This document shows positions 1 to 7,012 of a DNA stretch of 13,091 bases, piece after piece. The number at the start of each line of letters is the position of its first letter. Position 1 is the stretch's first letter. The DNA is taken from positions 1 through 13,091 of the forward strand of contig CAZJGG010000075.1 of NCBI GenBank assembly GCA_964545475.1, written 5' to 3'. Source of the stretch: CAZJGG01 sp964545475 (GTDB lineage Bacteria; Bacillota; Clostridia; Lachnospirales; JAISER01). The notes beneath the pieces are model-generated. The model made no database searches, was not told the DNA's origin, and saw nothing but the letters and a program-made list of their open reading frames with translations. The position numbers and the translations under genes were made by a program.

Positions 1-2
1 TT

Positions 3-68
3 GTGGACTTTGCCACATGGTATAGAATTTCTTTTATTTATGTAGCTGTTGCTAAACTTGCAACTTAG
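3..68 (+). CDS. Possible 3' tail of a gene entering from the left edge (unidentified)
   Basis: An open frame enters from the left edge and stops at TAG 66-68. Its last 21 residues include the stretch ATWYRISFIYVAVAKLAT. I do not recognise it with certainty; the hydrophobic, Tyr/Ala-rich end is loosely reminiscent of the C-termini of some insertion-sequence transposases, and the next bases (69-86, AACCTGTTCAAAGTCTCC) could be a terminal repeat. Other frames are also open for short distances, so this may not be coding. The rest of 69-135 shows nothing I can name. Confidence 0.2.
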   Translation: MDFATWYRISFIYVAVAKLAT

Positions 69-135
69 AACCTGTTCAAAGTCTCCATTTTAGCGTCTTT
101 TCGGCTATAGTTGTTTATGTTTTGTTAAAATGCCA

Positions 136-190
136 TAAAATGAATACGACGAAAATTACAAAAGACGTAATTTTCGTCGTATTCATTTTA
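136..190. repeat. Perfect 24-bp inverted repeat, 7-nt loop; possible terminator
   Basis: Bases 136-159 are exactly complementary to 167-190, with loop 160-166 (AAAAGAC). The stem is AT-rich, with a central CGACGAAAATTAC segment and A4/T4 at the base. It lies 36 bp past the stop of the minus-strand amidohydrolase gene, the right place for its terminator, but neither side has a long T-run beyond the stem. The ends are TA, so a tiny foldback element is an alternative. Confidence 0.6.
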
Positions 191-226
191 ATATCCATTG
201 ATTTTTGCTTGTCTTTTTGAATTGCC

Positions 227-1579
227 TTATTCACAGCTAACAAACCTGCCAGCCGGTTTTTCTGCAACCAATTTACCTCTGTTGCACACAACGTTGCCTC
301 TAACCATTGTCAAAACAGGAAACCCCTGAACTTCAAAACCGTCGAATACAGTATACCCTGCTTTTGAATGAAGAATATCGCCGCTTAGCTTTATTTTTTT
401 ATTAACGTCTAAAAATATTAAGTCGGCATCGCTTCCGATAGCAATAGCCCCTTTTTTGGGATAAATACCAAACATTTTAGCAGGGTTTTCGCATAAAAGC
501 TCAACAAGTCTATTTATTGATACTTTATTTTGTAAAACCCCATAAGAATACATTAGGGGAAGAAGCGTTTCTACACCGCCTATTCCGAAAGCGGCATCAA
601 AGCAGTTGTCCGTTTCAAGCTTTTTCTCAATAGTAAAGGAGCAGTGATCTGTAACAACGCACTGTAGCCAGTTGTTTGCTAATGCTTGCCACAAAACATC
701 GCAATCGGCATTTTTTCGCAAAGGCGGCGACATCAAATATTTTTGGGGCTGCTCTTTTAAATAACACTCATCTGTTAATAGCAAGTAATGAGGGCATGTC
801 TCCCCAAAAACCTTTTGACCGTTTTTATTGGCGGCTTCAACAAGCTTTGCGCCTTTTTCTGTTGATACATGAACGAAATAAACCGGGGCATTATGCTCTT
901 TTGCAAGCTCAATTATTTTTTTTATAGCTTCCTCTTCTGCTTCCGGCGGGCGAGCTTTTGGGTGAAATTTTGCATTTACTAAGCCTTTATCAGTAAATTG
1001 TTCCTTTGTACTTTCAATAATATTGTTGTCCTCTGCGTGAACAATTAACAACATGTTATTTTTTGCAGTCTGCTCTAAAAGATTAGATATTTTTTCATAT
1101 GGCAAGCAGCTCGCGTATGTAGTGTAAATTTTAACGCTGTTTATTCCGTATTTTTTAAGCTCGGTTATTGATTCATATGGTTGCTCCCATTGCCCTGTTA
1201 TTTCCATATGAAAGGTGAAATCCGTATAACAACGCCCTTCTGCTTGCTCTTGCCGTTCTTTAAGGCTTTCGAGTAAGGTTTTGCCTTTAATTGGCGGAGC
1301 AAAATCAATTATAGTAGTAACTCCCCCAAATGCAGCAGAAGCCGAACCTGATTCAAATGTATCCGCCGTCTGCCCTTTTGCGGTTTCCATACTGAAATGT
1401 ACATGGGCATCAATCACCCCAGGTAAAATAAGCATGTCTGCTGCGTTATATACGTCATAATCTGCTGAAACGGGTATACCCTGATGCAATTTACAAACTT
1501 TACCATCATCAATTAAAACATCACAATTTTTAATTTCCCCATTAATAAATACACGTCCATTTTTTATTAATTTCGGCAT
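227..1579 (-). CDS. Dihydropyrimidinase/hydantoinase-family cyclic amidohydrolase
   Basis: A 450-residue cytoplasmic metal-dependent amidohydrolase that would open a cyclic amide ring (dihydropyrimidine, hydantoin or similar). The expected binuclear metal ligands are visible: HVH at residues 59-61, the carboxylated-lysine candidate K150 in VKIYTTY, H181 in HAED, H237 in VHVST and D311 in TDHCSF. Y155 and S284 (in MSPPLR) match substrate-contact positions of D-hydantoinases. Length is normal for the family. The segment after D311 reads GIGGVETLLPLMY, closer to dihydroorotases than to the usual hydantoinase loop, so the substrate is open. The ATG follows AGGGGG about 12 nt upstream, a slightly long spacing. 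It stands alone, with no pyrimidine, hydantoin or allantoin catabolic partner nearby. Family assignment is firm; substrate is inference. Confidence 0.85.
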   Translation of the reverse strand: MPKLIKNGRVFINGEIKNCDVLIDDGKVCKLHQGIPVSADYDVYNAADMLILPGVIDAHVHFSMETAKGQTADTFESGSASAAFGGVTTIIDFAPPIKGKTLLESLKERQEQAEGRCYTDFTFHMEITGQWEQPYESITELKKYGINSVKIYTTYASCLPYEKISNLLEQTAKNNMLLIVHAEDNNIIESTKEQFTDKGLVNAKFHPKARPPEAEEEAIKKIIELAKEHNAPVYFVHVSTEKGAKLVEAANKNGQKVFGETCPHYLLLTDECYLKEQPQKYLMSPPLRKNADCDVLWQALANNWLQCVVTDHCSFTIEKKLETDNCFDAAFGIGGVETLLPLMYSYGVLQNKVSINRLVELLCENPAKMFGIYPKKGAIAIGSDADLIFLDVNKKIKLSGDILHSKAGYTVFDGFEVQGFPVLTMVRGNVVCNRGKLVAEKPAGRFVSCE

Positions 1580-1589
1580 AAAAACTAAT

Positions 1590-1693
1590 AACCCCCTATT
1601 TTTTTACAATATAATACTATTTTCATATTAATTAGCACTATATTAATTGAAGACAGTATTAATATATTTAAGTTATAAATAGTTATAAAAAAA
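1590..1693. other. Very AT-rich intergenic stretch with short direct repeats
   Basis: Almost entirely A and T. ATATTAATT occurs at 1625-1633 and again at 1640-1648, and related TATTAATATAT follows near 1657. It directly adjoins the DnaA-box cluster, so it resembles a DNA unwinding element in composition. It also has to contain the promoter of the amidohydrolase gene, but I could not pick a convincing -35/-10 pair among the many TA-rich hexamers. Confidence 0.4.
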
Positions 1694-1759
1694 TTATCCA
1701 CAGAATTTTATGTCCATGCACCTTGATTTAATCATTTTTGTGCATAACTCTGTGGATAA
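1687..1759 (-). terminator. Candidate intrinsic terminator of the RND efflux operon
   Basis: Read on the minus strand, 18 nt past the permease stop, TTATCCACAG (1759-1750) can pair with CTGTGGATAA (1703-1694), followed at once by seven T (1693-1687). Inner pairing of ATGCAC 1716-1721 with GTGCAT 1740-1745 extends the stem, and the loop contains the small palindrome TGATTTAATCA (1724-1734). The stem is long with an asymmetric internal loop, so it is not a textbook terminator. The same bases form DnaA boxes. Confidence 0.45.
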
Positions 1760-1768
1760 TGTGGATAA
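1694..1768. promoter_or_regulatory. Cluster of three perfect DnaA boxes
   Basis: TTATCCACA is at 1694-1702. Its exact complement TGTGGATAA is at 1751-1759 and again immediately after at 1760-1768, so two boxes abut head to tail and the third faces them. All three match the bacterial DnaA-box consensus (TTATNCACA) without mismatch. No dnaA, dnaN or other origin gene is in the window. This could be a DnaA-binding regulatory or titration cluster, or an origin-like remnant. Part of the symmetry is also explained by the terminator hairpin described separately. Confidence 0.55.
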
Positions 1769-1776
1769 CTTCGGAC

Positions 1777-4700
1777 TTATTGTACCTTTTTCTTTTTCAT
1801 TTTGTTTTTTAATGAGTTGTAAGATAAATAAATTACTGGAATAAATAAAAGCGTTACCAATGTTGAAAGAGTAAGACCAAATACAACGACTGTTGCAAGA
1901 CCACTCATAAGTTCACTTCCGCTTCCGGTAGCAACCATCATTGGAATTAAGGCAAGCACCGTAGTAAGCGTTGTCATTAAAATTGGGCGAAGCCTTATTG
2001 GTCCTGCTTGAAGCAGTGCATCTTTAACGCTTAACTGCCTTTCTCTTACAAGCAAGTTTGTATAGTCCACCAATACTATGGCGTTGTTTATAACGACACC
2101 GGCAAGCATAATAAGCCCCAAAAACGCCGTTATGGATAACGACTGTCTCATAACAAACAAGCCGAAAATACCACCTGTAAGAGCTATAGGAATAGAGAAC
2201 ATAACTATTAACGGATAAATAAAGGATTCAAATTCTGCCGCCATTATCATGTAAACTATAAGAAGCGCCATTATAAGAGCAAGACCCAAATCTGCGAATG
2301 TTTCATTCATTTGTTCAGAAGAACCTGTAAATTCCCATGTATAGTTATCAGGAACAACATAATTTGCAAGTTTAGCTTCTATATCAGTTGTAATTGATTT
2401 TAAGTCCTTATCAGCTGTTGCAGATACAGTAACATATTTTTGCTGATTAAGCCTGCTTATGCTAGTAGGCAAATCCTCTAAAACAATATCAGCAATTTCA
2501 TATAACGGAACGTTAACCCCTTTTGGAGAGGGTATAAGCAGGTTTTGAACGTCGTTAATATAATTAAAGTTTTCTTTGTCCTGAATAATTCTAACGTTAA
2601 GCTCGTTTGCTTCAACCTTATATTTTGTTGCCACAACGCCGGTAACTGCTGTATTTACTGTTGCAGCAACAGAAGCCGATGTTATGCCGTAGCTTGAAGC
2701 TTTATCCCTGTTCAAAACAATTGTAGCCTGGGGAGAAACCTCTTGCACAGATGTTTCTACATTTCTTACCCCGTCTACGCCCTCAATAATTGATGCAATT
2801 TCTCTTGACATTTGAGTAAGTGTTTGTAAATTTTCGCCTTTAATGGTTAATTGAAGACCACCGCCTCCGAAACTCCCCATAGACATAGCCATCGCGGATA
2901 CATTAATTTTTGCACCGGGAATTTCCTGCATCATCTTGTCCATTTCTGTAGATATCTCTGCAGCTGAAGCTTTTCTTTCCTCTTTTGGCTTTAATATAAC
3001 ATAAACCGTTGCAACGTCAGAGCTTGAACCAAAGCCCATGCCTCCGCCTTGCCCAACGATAGTGGCTACTGAATCAATATTAGGATCGTTTTCAATTGCC
3101 CTTAAGACCTGATCTGCGGTTTTTTCCGTTTCGGATACAATTGTACCTTTAGGCATTGATATATTAATACTAATTATACCCTCATCTGTCTCCGGCATAA
3201 ATTCCATGCCTATTAAGCCCATAGGCAGTGTTGCAAACGTTGCCACAACAAAGAGTATTGTAATAATAAATGTAATAACTCTATGGTTAAGAGCAGCAGA
3301 TAAAAGCCTTTTATAAACTTTTTCTATAAAAGATATTAAATGCCCGAATAAATCAATAAATTTTGTAATAATATTTTTATGAACAAATTCACCATGCACA
3401 ACGTTTGGCTTTAACAACAAGGAACATGCCATAGGCACAAACGATAATGAAACAACTAGTGATGAAATAAGTGAAAAAGCTATTGTAAGAGCAAGCTGAT
3501 TAAATATTTGCGCTGTAACACCGCCTGCAAAAGTAATCGGTAAAAATACTGCAATTGTAGTTAATGTAGAGGCTGTAACGCTCATTGCAACCTCTTTTGC
3601 GCCATCAATGGCAGCGTCGAATTTATCCTCGCCCTCTTCAATCTTTCTGTATATACTTTCCAAAACAACTATAGAGTTGTCAACAAGCATACCTATACCA
3701 AGCGTTAAGCCACCCAATGACATTATGTTTATAGAAATATCGGCATAATACATTAAAACGAACGTTGATATAACAGATATTGGTATTGCAACTCCGACAA
3801 TAAGGGTTGATCGTACGTTTCTTAAGAATATATATAAAATAAGTATTGCAAAAATACCGCCTAAAAGTGCTGAATTTGTAACCTGACCTATTGCACGGTT
3901 AATAAAATCGGCAGGGTCAATAAGCATTGTAAATTTAACCCCTGGCATTTCTTTTTGAATTCTGCTAATTTCTTTTTTAACATTAGCAGAAAGCAAAACG
4001 CTGTTTGCAGTTGACTGCTTTTGAATTACCATGTTAACACTTGAAACACCGTTAATATATGAAGCATCTGTATTTTCAGAAAAAACTTCATTAATGTCTG
4101 CAACGTCTGAAAGGCGTATAACACTTCCTGTTGGGGTTGTTACAGGTAAATCTTTAATTTGCTCAATAGACTTAAACTCTCCAGAAACTCGCATGGATAA
4201 GTTTTTGTCTCCTTGCTTAACAGAGCCTGTCGGTATTTGCCTGTTTTCTGCGGCTAAAGACTGCTGTATGGATTGTTCAGTGATACCATAGCCACGCACT
4301 TTATCAGCAATAAGCTTAACTTCTATTTCTTTTTCGCGTCCGCCGTATACAGAAACCGATGCAACGCCGTCCTGACGCTCAATTCTGTTTGTAATTTTAT
4401 CGTCAACAATACGCCTTAATTCAACAAGGTTTGTATCTTCGGACGTTATGCTCAACTGAATTGAATTCATCGTTGCAACGTCGATTTTTAAAATCATAGG
4501 TGCATCTGCACCATCAGGAAGTGCACCCTTTACCATGTCAACTTTTTCCCGCATGTCAAGGGCCGCGGCATCAATATCAACATCATTGTTAAAAATTGCT
4601 ACAACTGTGGACTGACCGTATGAGGATGTGGAACTTATTTCGTCAATTCCGGCAACTGTACCCACTGCACCTTCAATAGGTGTTGTTATCAGCTTTTCAA

Positions 4701-4872
4701 TTTCCGCAGGGCCTGTTCCTGAATAAGTTGTAGAAACTATGGCTACCGGAATGTTCATGTTAGGAAGCATATCCAGTTTTAAATTTGTAATTGATAAAAT
4801 ACCAAAAGCAATTACAATAAAAATGAGCATTGTAGTTGTTACGGGGCGTTTTACGGCAATTTTAGTAAACAT
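1777..4872 (-). CDS. RND-family efflux transporter permease (HAE type)
   Basis: A 1031-residue inner-membrane exporter of the AcrB/MexB/SwrC superfamily, expected to extrude hydrophobic compounds using the proton gradient. Topology is typical: TM1 near residues 13-30, a large extracytoplasmic domain, TM2-6 (about 335-495), a second large domain, and TM8-12 near the C-terminus. The TM4 motif is GMLVDNSIVVLE: D398 matches the first essential Asp of AcrB, but the second is N399. In TM10 the sequence GVVINNAIVLVD has N929 where AcrB has its essential Lys. These replacements are, to my knowledge, common in Gram-positive homologues. GGGAGG precedes ATG by 7 nt and lies inside the last codons of the upstream membrane-fusion gene, whose stop is 2 nt away, so the two are translationally coupled. 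No outer-membrane TolC gene is present, as expected for a single-membrane cell. Confidence 0.93.
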   Translation of the reverse strand: MFTKIAVKRPVTTTMLIFIVIAFGILSITNLKLDMLPNMNIPVAIVSTTYSGTGPAEIEKLITTPIEGAVGTVAGIDEISSTSSYGQSTVVAIFNNDVDIDAAALDMREKVDMVKGALPDGADAPMILKIDVATMNSIQLSITSEDTNLVELRRIVDDKITNRIERQDGVASVSVYGGREKEIEVKLIADKVRGYGITEQSIQQSLAAENRQIPTGSVKQGDKNLSMRVSGEFKSIEQIKDLPVTTPTGSVIRLSDVADINEVFSENTDASYINGVSSVNMVIQKQSTANSVLLSANVKKEISRIQKEMPGVKFTMLIDPADFINRAIGQVTNSALLGGIFAILILYIFLRNVRSTLIVGVAIPISVISTFVLMYYADISINIMSLGGLTLGIGMLVDNSIVVLESIYRKIEEGEDKFDAAIDGAKEVAMSVTASTLTTIAVFLPITFAGGVTAQIFNQLALTIAFSLISSLVVSLSFVPMACSLLLKPNVVHGEFVHKNIITKFIDLFGHLISFIEKVYKRLLSAALNHRVITFIITILFVVATFATLPMGLIGMEFMPETDEGIISINISMPKGTIVSETEKTADQVLRAIENDPNIDSVATIVGQGGGMGFGSSSDVATVYVILKPKEERKASAAEISTEMDKMMQEIPGAKINVSAMAMSMGSFGGGGLQLTIKGENLQTLTQMSREIASIIEGVDGVRNVETSVQEVSPQATIVLNRDKASSYGITSASVAATVNTAVTGVVATKYKVEANELNVRIIQDKENFNYINDVQNLLIPSPKGVNVPLYEIADIVLEDLPTSISRLNQQKYVTVSATADKDLKSITTDIEAKLANYVVPDNYTWEFTGSSEQMNETFADLGLALIMALLIVYMIMAAEFESFIYPLIVMFSIPIALTGGIFGLFVMRQSLSITAFLGLIMLAGVVINNAIVLVDYTNLLVRERQLSVKDALLQAGPIRLRPILMTTLTTVLALIPMMVATGSGSELMSGLATVVVFGLTLSTLVTLLFIPVIYLSYNSLKNKMKKKKVQ

Positions 4873-4874
4873 AT

Positions 4875-6251
4875 TTATTCCTCCCTGTTGCCAGTATCGG
4901 AAACAATATTGATTTTATCGCCGTTTCTAATAAGCGTTTGACCTTTTGTAACAACTTCGTCATTTAAATTAATTCCGCTTAATATTTCAATATATTCTCC
5001 GTTATCAATGCCTGTTGTTACTGCTGTTCTCTTTGCGTATTCCCCGTCGTTAATATAAACATATCTTTCAATTTCATCTTCCAAAACTGCATTTCTAGGA
5101 AGCACTATAGTGTCTTGGCTTTGTTCATACAAGAACCGAGTTTCTGCAAACATTCCGGCTTTTATATCCCCGTTTGGGTTTGGAATAGAAATTTCAATAG
5201 GGAATGTGCTTGTTTGGTCTGCAACAGGGCTTATTGATGTTACATTTCCAACAAATGGTTGATCTGAAAGGGCGTTTATATAAACATCTATTGTTTGGCC
5301 CAAAGCAATTTTGTTGATTATTTTTTCAGAAACTTTTACTTTTGCAATAACGCTATCAATATCAACAATTGTATAAGCTGCAACTTGGGGAGAAGCCATT
5401 TCAAAAGCTTTTATCTGCTTTGTTGCAACAACGCCGTCCATTGGAGCTTTTATTGTTAAATCTTGTAAAGTACTTCTTGCAATGTCTATTTGCGTTTGAA
5501 CGCTAGAAGCTGAAATTGCCGCTTGTTCCACACCAAGTTCTGCTTTCGTAGTGTTTTCTTCAACAATTTTTCCTGATGAAATCTGCAAGCTGCTTTCCGC
5601 CTGAGTAAGGGAAAGCTGGGCAGATGATACTCCAACTTTCGCTTGGTCGTATGCTGTACGTCGCTGATTTAACGTAAGTTCAGCGTTATCATATTCAGCT
5701 TTAGAAACAACTCCAGAATCATAAAGCTGTTTGATTCTGTTATAATTGTCCTCTGCGCTATTTAAAGCAGTTTCCGCACTGCTAAGGGCAAGCTCCGCAT
5801 TTTCAACTTGTTTCTTTGCATTTTCAATAGTTGTTTCAAGCTGGGTAATTTGTGATTCATACTGACCACCCGTTACTGTTTCTACGCTGTTTCTAGCTGT
5901 TACAACCCCTTGCTTAGAAACTTGAAGCTGGCTTTGAAGCTGTTTAATTTGGTTTTCAATGTCCCGTCTGTCAAGGGTGAACAAAACGTCTCCCTCTTTT
6001 ACTTTGTCCCCTACTTCAAAATGAGTTTCAAGAACCTTTCCTGCCATTTTGCTTGTTACTGAAACAGACTGAGATGGGCTTATTTGACCTGCATAAACCA
6101 TTTCTCTCTTAATCGAATCTTTTGATGCTACCATTGTTCCAACCGGAACTGATATTTCCGGTACTAAAGCCTCTTCTCCATTAGGCTTTGCTCCACATGC
6201 GGCTAAAATAACAGAAAATATTAAAACCGCGCAAATACTTTTTTTTCTCAC
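4875..6251 (-). CDS. Efflux periplasmic-adaptor (membrane-fusion) lipoprotein
   Basis: A 458-residue HlyD/AcrA-type adaptor for the RND permease encoded 2 nt downstream. Residues 1-19 form a lipoprotein signal with lipobox LAAC; C19 would be acylated and anchor the protein outside the membrane. Residues about 62-95 are the first half of a biotinyl-lipoyl-like domain (VGDKVKEGDVLFTLD), then a long Gln/Ala/Ser-rich coiled-coil hairpin (about 95-260), the second lipoyl half (IKAPMDGVVA), a beta-barrel and a membrane-proximal domain ending near residue 450. The start codon is GTG at 6251-6249, with AAGGAG about 10 nt upstream. A nearby ATG (CAT at 6256-6258 on plus) is out of frame. It is the first gene of the efflux operon and is divergent from the DUF4364 gene across 143 bp. 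Confidence 0.9.
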   Translation of the reverse strand: MRKKSICAVLIFSVILAACGAKPNGEEALVPEISVPVGTMVASKDSIKREMVYAGQISPSQSVSVTSKMAGKVLETHFEVGDKVKEGDVLFTLDRRDIENQIKQLQSQLQVSKQGVVTARNSVETVTGGQYESQITQLETTIENAKKQVENAELALSSAETALNSAEDNYNRIKQLYDSGVVSKAEYDNAELTLNQRRTAYDQAKVGVSSAQLSLTQAESSLQISSGKIVEENTTKAELGVEQAAISASSVQTQIDIARSTLQDLTIKAPMDGVVATKQIKAFEMASPQVAAYTIVDIDSVIAKVKVSEKIINKIALGQTIDVYINALSDQPFVGNVTSISPVADQTSTFPIEISIPNPNGDIKAGMFAETRFLYEQSQDTIVLPRNAVLEDEIERYVYINDGEYAKRTAVTTGIDNGEYIEILSGINLNDEVVTKGQTLIRNGDKINIVSDTGNREE

Positions 6252-6310
6252 TTTGCATTAACTCCTTATTATGAATTATCAGAAGGCTTAAGTCTGTATC
6301 ATGTGCATCA

Positions 6311-6320
6311 TAAGCGCTTA
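6311..6320. promoter_or_regulatory. Perfect palindrome TAAGCGCTTA in the divergent intergenic region
   Basis: A 10-bp perfect palindrome one base upstream of the rightward -35 box, between the efflux operon and the DUF4364 gene. Its centre matches the AAGCGCTT core of catabolite-response (cre) sites, but the outer TG/CA positions of cre are only partly kept. It could be an operator for either direction. Confidence 0.3.
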
Positions 6321-6321
6321 C

Positions 6322-6350
6322 TTGACTTTAATTTTTATATATAGTATAGT
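6322..6350 (+). promoter_or_regulatory. Sigma-A type promoter for the DUF4364 gene
   Basis: TTGACT at 6322-6327 and TATAGT at 6345-6350 are separated by 17 bp, close to consensus in both boxes and spacing. Transcription would begin near 6357, giving a leader of about 38 nt before the TTG start. No equally good minus-strand promoter for the efflux operon was found; TTGTCT-18 bp-TATAAA read on minus (6395 to about 6366) is the best weak candidate. Confidence 0.7.
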
Positions 6351-6375
6351 TGTTGTTAACCGATTTATACTATAT
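6339..6375. promoter_or_regulatory. Inverted repeat overlapping the -10 box, candidate operator
   Basis: ATATAGTATA (6339-6348) is exactly complementary to TATACTATAT (6366-6375) with a 17-nt spacer. The left arm covers most of the -10 hexamer and the right arm falls just after the predicted start of transcription. This is a typical repressor-operator position for autoregulation by a winged-helix protein. An AT-rich leader hairpin is the alternative. Confidence 0.4.
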
Positions 6376-6394
6376 CCGGGGGGAGTGAGACAAA

Positions 6395-6988
6395 TTGTCT
6401 AACCTTAATCCGGGAGAAGAAATTAACGAAACCGAAAATAAGCTTCTCCTTTTATATTTCATAGAAAAAATGGACATAGCGCTCTCAAATTCACAAATCT
6501 CGCAGTTTATGCTTGAAGAGAATTATATGAGCTATTTTTCTTTACAGCAATCTCTTGACGAGCTTGTAAAGCTAAATTATTTGGATAAAGCCCAGGATAA
6601 TAATACATTGCGGTATACTATAACAGACGAAGGCGTTACGGTTTTAGAATATTTTGAAAAACATGTACCTGCTGAAAAACGCATAAAAATCAATAAATAT
6701 GTAGCCCAAAACCGTAAAACCTTTAAAAAAGATTATGAAATTACCGCTAATTATTTTTACGAGCATTCTACAAACGAATTTGTTGTTAAATGCGGAATAT
6801 ATGAGGACGAATCCATGCTTATGGAAATTAACCTTTCTGTTGTTTCAAAGGAACAGGCAAGGCAAATTTGCAGCAAATGGAAAACGGGCGTAAACGGTTT
6901 ATATAATGAAATACTTATGATGCTTATATCCGATAAATTTACGCCCGATGAAAATGAAAACGCCTCAGAAGAAGATTCATCTGAATAA
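6395..6988 (+). CDS. DUF4364 family protein, likely winged-helix regulator
   Basis: A 197-residue soluble protein resembling the DUF4364 family of Clostridia, whose molecular role I do not know to be established. Residues about 14-80 (starting ETENKLLLLYFIEKMD, then a Q-S-L-D-E-L helix and YTITDEGVTVL) have the pattern of a winged-helix DNA-binding fold. The second half is alpha/beta and the last 15 residues are a disordered acidic tail rich in Glu, Asp and Ser. The start is TTG at 6395, about 10 nt after GGGGGGAG; no in-frame ATG gives a better start. It has its own promoter with an overlapping dyad, is divergent from the efflux operon and convergent with rseP (24-bp gap). Regulation of itself or the pump is an inference from position. 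Confidence 0.8.
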   Translation: MSNLNPGEEINETENKLLLLYFIEKMDIALSNSQISQFMLEENYMSYFSLQQSLDELVKLNYLDKAQDNNTLRYTITDEGVTVLEYFEKHVPAEKRIKINKYVAQNRKTFKKDYEITANYFYEHSTNEFVVKCGIYEDESMLMEINLSVVSKEQARQICSKWKTGVNGLYNEILMMLISDKFTPDENENASEEDSSE

Positions 6989-7012
6989 GATAAATCAACT
7001 TGCAGGAATAAT

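Noticed and set aside
143..152. AATACGACGA shared by the left-edge palindrome and the MITE (12623-12632), suggesting one element family
   Set aside because: A single shared 10-mer is expected by chance in 13 kb, and the flanking bases do not align.
1590..1768. Chromosomal replication origin
   Set aside because: DnaA boxes and AT-rich DNA are present, but no dnaA, dnaN, recF, gyrB or rpmH gene is nearby. I keep it as a DnaA-box cluster only.
6311..6324. A true catabolite-response (cre) site
   Set aside because: The central palindrome fits, but the left TG of the cre consensus is replaced by CA, so it is reported only as a palindrome.
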